From contig NC_088307.1 in assembly GCF_032854445.1 (NCBI RefSeq), positions 2,480,001 to 2,544,000 of the forward strand: 64,000 nt of DNA, written 5' to 3'. Origin of the DNA: Liolophura sinensis (taxonomy: Eukaryota > Mollusca > Polyplacophora > Chitonida > Chitonidae). Numbering within the stretch: the stretch's first letter is position 1; every line of letters starts with the position of its first letter. The notes beneath the pieces are model-generated. The model was given only the letters and a program-made list of their open reading frames with translations. It had not been told where the DNA came from and made no database searches. Below, in pieces: positions 35,301-45,000 of this stretch. The position numbers and the translations under genes were made by a program.

Positions 35301-37563
35301 CATCACAAGGAATTACTCGGCCGTACGTGGGAAGGGTTTAGGCAACTTGCGGATGGTCGTGGTTTTCCACCGGGCTCTATCCGGTTTCCTCCCACCATAT
35401 TGCTGGACGCATGAAATATTCTTGAGAACGGCCTGAAATATCAATCAAATAAATAAATCATAGAATCACTTTGGTTTAGTTGTAATAGCGCAGCATTCGT
35501 CTACGGTGGTGAGTGATCATTTATTTATCAAATCAATCTGAAACTCATGTCGTACAAGATGAGAAATTAACGTGGTGGAGATTAGTGAATGAAAAGTTTA
35601 CTTTCGTATGTATATGTATATAATTGGGTTTCAGTTAGGTCAGTCGAACAGATCAAGTAAAGACAAGTATGCTGCGAAAACAGAATTATTATTATATCAA
35701 CACAGAAAAACTTTTATAAAAAGTTATTTTTTCATTCAAGTCGCCTTTTAAGTCATCTAATTAAACGACTCCATTCCCATCTCTTCCATTTCCAGGAAGA
35801 GAAAAGGCAACTATGGACAACACAGTGACCCTGTGCATGCGCGGCATCTGTCATTGTTGTGGTCACGGCAACGGTGGACAACACAGTAACAATCCCGAAC
35901 CAGTCACAGCGTCTGTCCTTATTGTCGCCACGGAAACTATGGACAACGTGGTGGCAATCCCGAACCAATCACTGCCTTACCTCTGTTGACAGGAAGTGCT
36001 GACACATGCGCGGCACCTGTCTATCTTGCCCTGAAGGATGCCGTTGCACGTTTTGTTGACTGGAAGAAATGCTGTGACGGAATTGTTGTAATCCTTCTGT
36101 AACTTTGTCACCTCTGATGCCAGAGCCGTTGCACCGTACTGGGTGAGTACTGTTAATAAAAGACAAGGAACGGAAGAAGGAACGGCTCAGGGTATCCATA
36201 CAGAGAAGAAGAAGAGTGAATGCTGTTTACAAGTTCACGTTTTCTGCATGCATGCATCTGTGATTTATTATATGATGGGTTATAAGCCGTATTTAATAGA
36301 CATGTGTAAGTCCACACTTGTTTTCCACTTGAAAAACTTTGTTGAAGCCTACCAGCACCGTAGGTATGGTCGTGGGTTTCTCACCGGGCTCTGTCCGGTT
36401 TCCTCTCACCTTAACGCTGGCCGCCGTCTTACACGTGGCATTCATGAGTACAGCATGGAACACCAATCATACACATTACTACTGGGGTCCGAAACAGTAA
36501 CTAGATCTTTTAAAAACCTTTACTCTTGGAACCCGTCTGATGACACTTTTTACTTGAAAAAAATCAGAGTGCAAAAGTGAAAGATCCGATCTTGTTTTTA
36601 AAAAATACGGAAGCACAAATTCAACTAGACCAACATTCTACAAGCTCGATGCAGGTGCTCTTTCAAATAATAGATACCAATAAATCTGTATAGCTTATAA
36701 GGAGCGGATACTACATCTGGCTTTAGTGAAATTGCATCATATGTAATATGAACCAGGACCCATATGATCTTATAAACTGCGTATTATACTGAGCTTTTAA
36801 ATTTTGCCCTAAGTCAAAAATTGCTTTATGAAATCGGCATATGATATATGGTATGAGCTGTCACACAGTACAGTGGAACGGTTGTTTAATATTCAGTGAT
36901 TCTTCCAGATCGGAAGGATTTCGATATGACCAAAAGTATCATTTTCTTGTAATAACTTGATATGTTTTCTTTGATAATTTTCTATGGATGATTCTAACTG
37001 GTTTATTTACATATAAAGTCATTCAGCTCATCTGTCACTAACTAGTATATCCAAAGGTCGAGGGGCCAGCACCACCTAATGGCCGCGAGGATACCAGGTC
37101 TATAGCCAACGGTACGGCTAGATTTCAAACCTTTTCCAGAGACGTTGTAGATTGCTTGACCAGTAAGAGTAAAGTGTTTCTGATCATACCAACAGGTTCC
37201 ATAGAGAACCGATTATGAAAACGAAGAACCACGCGGTTCTCTAAAGAACCATGAAGAACCAAGATTTCTGAGAGTTTGGACTGGCATTCCGGTTTCCTCC
37301 ACCAGTTAAATAAAATTAGTCACCGACATAATTAAGGAAGTATTGAGTAAGGGGCATTAAACCCCAATTAAGTATACTTGGAACCAGTATGTATACATAA
37401 TTAATCAAACCATTTTCAACGAAACTAATCAAGCACATGGCACCGTGATTGTACCTTGTAATATGGCGTCTGGTATTGGCTGAAGCTGTTGAGATGAAGG
37501 TAATGGATACAGCAAAGTCACCAGGACAAAAGCCACAGCTGGTAATAACCGACCTGACATCAT
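32179..37563 (-). CDS. Clusterin-like secreted protein, gene A (six exons)
   Basis: Exons on the minus strand: 37563-37455, 36149-35981, 35101-34677, 34350-34210, 33020-32920, 32361-32179. They total 1128 nt, or 375 residues plus TGA, with consistent phases. Order: signal peptide (MMSGRLLPAVAFVLVTLLYP); helical segment; cysteine cluster 1 C-x10-C-x2-C-x4-C-x7-C (CNGILQGKIDRC, CVSTSC) preceded by an NKT sequon; a degenerate Gly-rich 11-residue repeat region (VDIGKEIGHVGESL); basic FGRRS; cluster 2 C-x10-C-x6-C-x2-C-x7-C (CADC); and a C-terminal domain with VEVTVEILGKTL. The cluster 1 spacing equals that of human clusterin and cluster 2 differs only in its first gap. Clusterin is an extracellular chaperone and apolipoprotein; that role here is inferred. 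Gene A is the most diverged of the three. Confidence 0.82.
32920..33020 (-). CDS. Gene A exon 5
   Basis: 101 nt, as in the paralogues. Acceptor cgtgtcttag, donor AGT|gtgagt. It encodes DCPGYTEAVETVMSSNNARA then WLAKATEFTYHVIS, including the last cysteine of cluster 2. Confidence 0.85.
34210..34350 (-). CDS. Gene A exon 4 (cysteine cluster 2)
   Basis: 141 nt, acceptor acgattttcag, donor ACAG|gtaaac. It encodes RSVESEVSIVMRASSEPGC then DAIQHDTSNACGYYINSCAD and CKLNPKT. It is 21 nt longer than in B and C. Confidence 0.85.
34677..35101 (-). CDS. Gene A exon 3 (fifth cysteine and Gly-rich repeats)
   Basis: 425 nt, acceptor cctgtttcag, donor GGTC|gtgagt. It opens RAKKVCQPAEW, completing C-x7-C, then runs through NVGGQIGDFF, VDVGKTVGNGAVDIGKEIGH and VGEDIGNGIVKLGNGAVDIG to NNIGRIFG. 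Repeats are less regular than in B and C. Confidence 0.85.
35318..35460 (+). mobile_element. SINE family 1, partial
   Basis: cggccgtacgtgggaaggg, ggatggtcgtggttttcc, cggtttcctcccacc and an attcttgagaacgg tail with caaataaataaa. Gene A intron 2. Confidence 0.8.
35981..36149 (-). CDS. Gene A exon 2 (first four cysteines of cluster 1)
   Basis: 169 nt, the same length as in genes B and C. Acceptor ttattaacag, donor CAGAG|gtaagg. It encodes LASEVTKLQKDYNNSVTAF then VNKTCNGILQGKIDRCRACV and STSCQQ. Confidence 0.85.
36352..36470 (+). mobile_element. SINE family 1, partial
   Basis: tatggtcgtgggtttctcac, ccggtttcctctcacc and gctggccgccgtc followed by a diverged tail. It lies in gene A intron 1. Confidence 0.7.
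37455..37563 (-). CDS. Gene A exon 1 (signal peptide)
   Basis: Start ATG at 37563 (a second ATG follows directly). 109 nt, ending CAAG|gtacaa in phase 1. The hydrophobic core AVAFVLVTLLYP precedes PSSQQ, a plausible cleavage region. Confidence 0.85.
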
Positions 37564-38394
37564 GGCGACCTTTTCACGGAAGACTTGCAAAAGCCAGGGT
37601 GTCCTGGATTCACAAGGAATACTTTGGGTGCACTCGAAACAGCGCCTCAGATTAATAGGTGAGCGCTTTCGGGAAGGAAGGAAAGACAACTCTTATTCTA
37701 TAGAGTATATGATGTCATGTTATCGACAACAATTTGGTTAGGAAAAATGGACGTCATTACCGTACGAGTCTTTTTTTTCCCTGGAGTTCAGAAGACACAC
37801 AACTGTATATAGGTCTACCCTTTACCATGTATATCAGTTAAAATGAAGGGGGAAAAGACCACAATCAACAGTTATTCAGTGTGACTAATGGTATGCATAA
37901 TGATTCAATATTATAGCTTTAAATATTTATTAAACTTTTACTACAGAGTATCATTTATAAGAACCTTAATATCAGAAAACAAAATAACCTTGCACGTCAT
38001 CCGCATTAATTGACTCATTCTTCCGGAAAACGTGTCAGAAATGCACAAGTCATGGTGAGAAATGTCCCAGCTGACGATCTGTGCCCTGTAATTTATCTCG
38101 ATTTTTCTAACTGAAGTTTAAATATACATTTCCTGTCTTATCATCTTTAAAGAAAAACAAGTTCTCTAACGATTCCTTTTATATGAACGCGATATAAGTT
38201 GAAACGTTATACAAATTGTGGCCTGTGCGAAGATAAAGAAAGATGTTTATTTCAAAATGAGTTAAGACGATTTAGAATTACAAACGCAATTTATGAACAC
38301 AAAAATATGTCATCTGACTACAAAAAACTACTTTTGAAATCCATAAAGTAAAAGCTCACTTCAGACACAGACTGTAGCATCAATAAAACATTAT

Positions 38395-38535
38395 AAACAT
38401 CACAACCTCCGAATGTTCGTGGTTTTCATCCGGGCTCTGCCCGCTTTCCTTCCAAAATAAGGCTGGCCGCCGTTTTACAGTGAAATATTCTTGAGTACTG
38501 CGTAAAACACCAATGAAATGAATGAATAAATATAA
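38395..38535 (+). mobile_element. SINE family 1, partial
   Basis: gttcgtggttttcatccggg, ggctggccgcc and an attcttgagtactgcgtaaa tail. It lies between genes A and B. Confidence 0.75.
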
Positions 38536-38821
38536 GTAGCAGAGCGATGTAATATGAATAAAAGGTGAGCAATCACTGACGTAAGGTAAAGTAGGCTTCG
38601 TCACGCGGTATTACTTTCATCCTGTTGTGTAGTTCCCACTGGGCGCTTGCGCGCTGGGCTCTTTCTGTTTTCCAATTCAGACTGTTGTTGTAGACCGACA
38701 AATAGGCATTTTACTCTACACATCTGACGTGTCCAGTTCTTTCTGTGGTTAGGTTTACCAAAAGTGTCGCCGCAGAATAGCCTAAAAACACAGCGTGATG
38801 TAAGAGAGAAATGAAATCCGT

Positions 38822-38827
38822 TTTATT
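38822..38827 (-). terminator. Gene B poly(A) signal AATAAA
   Basis: AATAAA starts 5 nt after the TAA stop on the minus strand. Gene C has the same arrangement, implying a very short 3' UTR. Confidence 0.6.
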
Positions 38828-38831
38828 CAAA

Positions 38832-39014
38832 TTACGCGGCTTTGAATAAGTTTATAGCTTGCATCACAATGGCAGAGGCGGCTATTGGGGGGTTATACGG
38901 GTTCACTGATTGGCTGGTCCAGAATTTCAGATCTTTGCCCAGTATCCGCACCGTGACTTCCACCTTCTTGTAAGCAAGGCTTCCTTGGTCAAAACTGTTG
39001 CCATCTACGTTAAC
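38832..39014 (-). CDS. Gene B exon 6 (C-terminal domain and stop)
   Basis: 183 nt. It encodes VNVDGNSFDQGSLAYKKVEV then TVRILGKDLKFWTSQSVNPY and ends MQAINLFKAA with TAA at 38834-38832. Confidence 0.88.
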   Translation of the reverse strand, partial: VNVDGNSFDQGSLAYKKVEVTVRILGKDLKFWTSQSVNPYNPPIAASAIVMQAINLFKAA

Positions 39015-42000
39015 CTGTGTCAATAAACATGAGATTGAGATCCTATTTCTTTTCTTTCTCAGCTGACCTAAATGGATGGAAATTTAAAATCGCTCCTTTG
39101 ATGAATTTAACGAAAAGTCAGCCAAACAAATGCTAAATAGGCCTAATTCATATAGGGCTGACCCCATTAAAACAACAACAACACTAGATCATAGGTATAT
39201 ATGAACCCATAAAGTATTCCACAGGGAGTTTAAAAAACATAACGTGTGTGATGCTACACAACCGAAATATCGCAGTTCACTATAAGCAAAATCCCGCGCA
39301 TGGAGATAATTGAAAGTGCTTCCATGTTATCAATTTTAACCAACCAGGAGCGAGTTATTTCTATAACACGGGAACGCAACTATTTCCTCTTACGTCATCC
39401 GAGCCCTGTTTTGCCTTCAACCATACATGCGTTTTGCCTTTAACGATATCTGGTGTTGACGGTTGCTCCAGCATGGGCCATCGCAATTCCTGATTTAAAG
39501 ATGTTTTTTTTTTTAAATTTAAAACGCACGTCAGAAAAGGTGTATGAGGTCGTCCATGTCTATTTACATCCCTCTTACTAAAAAAACTCAGGATATGTTA
39601 CTTGTTATCTTTTCTTTTAATCCGTGTTTCCTTGTTTATATCCGTAGCGGGGTGTATCGATTGGTGAGGCAATAACACTATTGCTTACACTGATTATTTT
39701 GTATGTCCATTCCGTCACCTTCGCCAGCCATAACTGAGACTCGTAACTTGCCTTGTAGTTGTCGTAGGCCGCCTTGAAACCTGGGCAGTCTGTAATATAT
39801 AACATATACCAAGTGGTATGAAAAACAGCGTGCACAGAGGGTAAAACCAGAGCAGAGACGACAGTGTGATAACTGGCACATGGTCACACGTAACCGGTGA
39901 AATATGGCTACAGCACAGAGAAAAAAACCTGAGCAGTGACAACAGTGTGATAACTGGCAAATGGTCACACGTAACCGGTGAAATACGGCTACAGCATACA
40001 AAGTATAGGTTACACTTAACCACTGAAATCCGAACTCTTCAGAATTCACCTCAGTTAGGCTTTGAATCTGTCACTGTAAATGCTCAAATAGTAGACGTTT
40101 ACACGCCCCATTTACTCCCGTTAGGATTTTCTTTTAACTGTTCATGTAAATGTATAAATAGTAGCAATTTACACGCCCCTAGTACCATATAATTTAAGCA
40201 GAATTAGATTTTAAAAAATGCAGTGATTTTAACATAACTGGTGTCGAATTACTCCATTGGAAGTACTACATCTCACGAACTGCTTATCTGAAACCAAACT
40301 GGGAAAAAGTCTGTTCTGAAAAAGAGATAGAGGGATGAGTTTGTAGAGTATGTACACAGTGTATGTATAACAACTTCAACTCACGTGGTATGGCTGGCTA
40401 AATCATACGCTGTAGACCTCAAGAAACGTTTCATCTTTCGTCTATTCTCAGAAACGTGTGTGCTCAGGGGTACAAATTATAGTTTGGATCTTTTGGAATT
40501 TTTGTTTCAAAGCGAACAAAACAGTAACATGAAGCATATTTTACATATTATGATGAAGAAAAGGTTGAACTGTCTATGTTCACGTGAGCTCGTTACTTAC
40601 ACTGAAAATAAAAGGCAATGCACTACAGTAGCGCATCCACCAGGAAACGATGGCTATTTTCCTGCCCTCAGCTTTAAAGGAGAAGAAAACTTAAAACAGT
40701 GACACTATAAATTGAAGAGAGCGCATTTTTTTTCTATCTGGTGGTGCCTGCTGAATAAGTTTGCCATTTTTCCTCGCCATACACGTAAAGCTTGAAAACG
40801 GCAAAGCTGGCATAAATCGCTGAGTCCATGGCGTCCTCCATCTTTAACACCCTGTAATTAGCGCGGGGTGTGCGTTGCCTCTCAGCCAGTAAGAGTCGTT
40901 CAAACTGCCGGTTTGTTCGTATAAACTTGGAACCTATATCCAACATTCCGGTTTCGCGATGGTCAAGCGGAAAACGAACTGTACTATTCGCTACCTTTTG
41001 GGAAAAAAAGTTCTAAAAGAAAAATACGAACTGCACTTTAAGTTTTATTCTCACCTTGGTCTGGATTCAGTGTACAGTCTGCGCATGTGTTGAAGTAATA
41101 GTTACATCCATCACCGTCTTTAATTGCGTCACATCCGGGTTCTGAGGCCCGGCGACCAAAGCCACGCCTTCTGCCTGCATGTGCATGTATGTCATTTGTT
41201 TTAAAGCAGAGATGGTACAGTCGTATGGCTCGAATGAGTCGTTTCCCATCATTAATATTAATTTAAGAGATAAACTTTGCATAAACTACCCAGTAAACAG
41301 GATTTTTCAAATATAAAGCCTTACACTTCGTGATACCCTTTAGGCGAATTTATAATTAAAACCTACCGGTACCATAGCGTATAGGACAAAACCTATCATA
41401 GCGTATAGGACAAAACCTATCATAGCGTATAGGACAAAACCCACCATAGCGTATAGGACAAAACCTATCATAGCGTATAGGACAAAACCCACCATAGCGT
41501 ATAGGACAAAACCTATCATAGCGTATAGGACAAAACCTATCATAGCGTATAGGATAAATGGGAAAATAGTTCCATCCCGTGATTTTTAAAATTTATGTTC
41601 AATGCTGAAATGTCAAACAAGATATATTTGTGAAGATTAACACAGTCTTATAGGTTTCTTGGGGGCGTCTGTGGCCGCAGAGGTCAGAACGCCAGGAAGG
41701 CGTTCCTCTCCGGCCGTACGTGGGAGGGTCAGGCAGCAACCTGCGCGTGGCCGTAGGTTTTCCCTTGGCCCTGGCCGGTTTCCTCCCATAGTGATGCTGG
41801 CCGCCCTCGAAAAAGTATTCTTGAGTACTGCATAAAACATCAATCAAATAAATATTTTTTTTTATTTATTTGATTGGTGTTTTACGCCGTAATTAAGAAT
41901 ATTTCAATCATACGACGGCGGCCAGCATTCAGGTGGGAGGAAACCGGCCAGGGCCAAGGGAAAACCCACGGCCACGCGCAGGTTGCTGCCAGACCTTCAC

Positions 42001-45000
42001 ACTTAAATAAATAAATAAATAAATAAATATTGGTTTCTTACGACAGAAATTTTACCTTTACAAAGACTTTCCGTTTATAATAAAATATCTTATACCGTAC
42101 TAATTATACGTGATAGAACTGGACTGGGGCGTTTTAATAGATCTATAAAAACATTTGAAAAACAATCTTTATATTCTTACGTCCAAAAATGTGATGAAAT
42201 TCGTGAGACAGGTGATGGATGCCTTTCCCGATTTCATCCCCGACATGACTGAGACCATTGCCGATCTCTTTCCCTAAGTGCTCGACGCCGTGACCTATTT
42301 CTTCTCCAACGTGCACGAGGCCGTGACCTATTTCTTTTCCGACGTGTTCGGCGCCGTGACCAATTTCCTCTCCGACGTGACCGATGCCTTTTCCGACGTC
42401 AACAACGCCTTTCACAACCGTCTTGCCGACGTCACCAACACCCTTTCCAATCGTTTTGCCGATGTCTCCGACGATATTTTTCACTGGCCCTTTGATGAAG
42501 TCTTTAATTTCCTCCCCGACATTGACGACCGCTTTGCCCATTTCATTAACCAAAAAAGTGCCGGTGAGAACCTTGGTGAGGTCCTTCGTCAAAAACTTAA
42601 CCCCCTTGGATAATATGGCTTCCCATTCCGACGGCTTGCAGACTTTTTCTCCTCTGAATATAAGGCATTTGTTAATTTAATTCTGAAAACACCAAATTTG
42701 GATTATTTTCGGTAAACATTTTCGAACATGTTTTACTTGTATTTATTTATTTGATAGGTGTTTGACTCCGTACTCAATGATGTTTCACTTATACGACACC
42801 GGCCAGTATGATGGTGGGAGGAAACAGAGCAGAGCCGGGGGGAAACCCACGACCATTCTCAGGTTGCTGAAAGACCTTCCCACGTACAGCCAGATGAGAA
42901 GCCAGCAGAAGGTCGACTTGAGCTCAAGCGACCGCATTGTTGAGAGACTCCCGGGTCATTGCGCCGCGTTGTCGGCCACGAAGTTCCCAGTTTTAGCCTA
43001 ACTGTAATCTTTGAACAGATATATGGTTGTGCTGTCGTTTGTTACCAGAACAAAGACCTGTACCTCCAAACATGTTGTAATTAAAAATTGATGACCATTA
43101 TTACCACCATTATTTAATATGTACTTTTATTGTATCTGAATTTTTTCCATGGATTGATTGCATCAAAGAGGAAATCAGTAGACCTTCATCACCTTTATCG
43201 ATCTGAAGCCTTCATTTTGGGGTTGGCGAGTTTTCTATGAAGGTCGGACACTTACATTTGCGTAAATGACTGGCTAGTCATCCAAAATTTGTTGATGAAT
43301 ACATGCGTTCCTTACACAATCTATCCAAAATCAATCAATCAATCAATCAATCACAGGAAGAACATTTGTCCGTGTAGAAGGAGTTTGGACACAGGCGTAA
43401 CATCTGTCCGTCTTACCTCTGTTTACAGGACGTTCCAACACAGGAGTAACATCTGTTTATCTTACCTCTGGTTACTGGACGCTCCGACATAGAAGTAACA
43501 TCTGTCCATCTTACCTCTGGTTACAGGCCTCGGGTGACGTCATAATTATTCAAAACCCAGTGGCATGCTGGATATTAGGCGGAGTTCAGTATGTTTTGAC
43601 AGAAGGCGACACCAGTTACCTAAACTACTAACGATTTTACTGTAAACCCTGTTCCTGACACTGCCATATTTGAAATTGTTTACACGTTTTAATATAATAT
43701 AGCCTTAATAAAGGAATTTTATTTCATCCCTTGTAGTATATGATGTCACGGAAGTATGGTTTTAAAGCTGGATGTAAGGAAAATTTATTATACGAAACAA
43801 TGTAGTCTGTTTACTGAGGGTGTATTGTTGGCTGTGTTACTGCGTGGAGTTTTTGTACCACGCCCGCTCCCACAGGAGTAACATCTGTTCGTCTTACCTC
43901 TGCCTACAGGACGTTTCGACACAGGAGTAACATTTGTCCGTCTTACCTCTGCCTACACGGAGTTTGGACACAGGAGTAACATCTATCCTTCTTACCTCTG
44001 CCTACACGGAGTTTGGACACAGGAGTAACATCTATCCTTCTTACCTCTGCCTACACGGAGTTTGGACACAGGAGTAACATCTGTTCGTCTTACCTCTGCC
44101 TACAGGACGGTTCGACACAGGAGTAACATCTGTTCGTCTTACCTCTGCCTACAGGACGTTTCGACACAGGAGTAACATTTGTCCGTCTTGCCTCTGCCTA
44201 CACGGAGTTTGGACACAGGAGTAACATCTATCCTTCTTACCTCTGCCTACACGGAGTTTGGACACAGGAGTAACATCTATCCTTCTTACCTCTGCCTACA
44301 CGGAGTTTGGACACAGGAGTAACATCTATCCTTCTTACCTCTGCCTACACGGAGTTTGGACACAGGAGTAACATCTATCCTTCTTACCTCTGCCTACACG
44401 GAGTTTGGACACAGGAGTAACATCTATCCTTCTTACCTCTGCCTACACGGAGTTTGGACACAGGAGTAACATCTATCCGTCTTACCTCTGCCTACACGGA
44501 GTTTGGACACAGGAGTAACATCTATCCGTCTTACCTCTGCCTACAGGACGGTTCGACACAGGAGTAACATTTGTCCGTCTTACCTCTGCCTACACGGACT
44601 TTGGACACAGGAGTAACATCTGTTCGTCTTACCTCTGCCTACAGGACGTTTCGACACAGGAGTAACATTTGTCCGTCTTGCCCTGGAGGAGACTGTTACA
44701 AGTTGTGTTGACTGTTTTAAACGCCTCCACGGCTTCGGAGTAGGCATTTTGTACCTTTTTGACCTCGGCGGTCAGCCGATCGGAGCCGTAGTCAGCTAGT
44801 TCTGTGCCCAGGAAAGGGAATACATTATGAGAATGGAACAGTCAGTAAGTATTAACATACATTTTTTTGTTTATTGGTGTTTTACGCCGTCCTCAGGAAC
44901 ATTTTCACTTACACAACAGCGGCGAGCACTGTGGTGGTAGAAAATTGGGAAGAGCCCATGGGGAACCGACGACCTGGTTGCTGCAGACCTTCCCACGTAC

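Larger units (their letters stand above)
37564..38831. other. Spacer between genes A and B
   Basis: It contains a partial plus-strand SINE near 38395-38535. No coding potential was recognised and no clear TATA box for gene A. Confidence 0.5.

Noticed and set aside
40734-40946. 70-residue minus-strand frame with natural-looking composition in gene B intron 4
   Set aside because: No matching exon in genes A or C, no clear flanking splice sites, and exons 4 and 5 join in phase without it.
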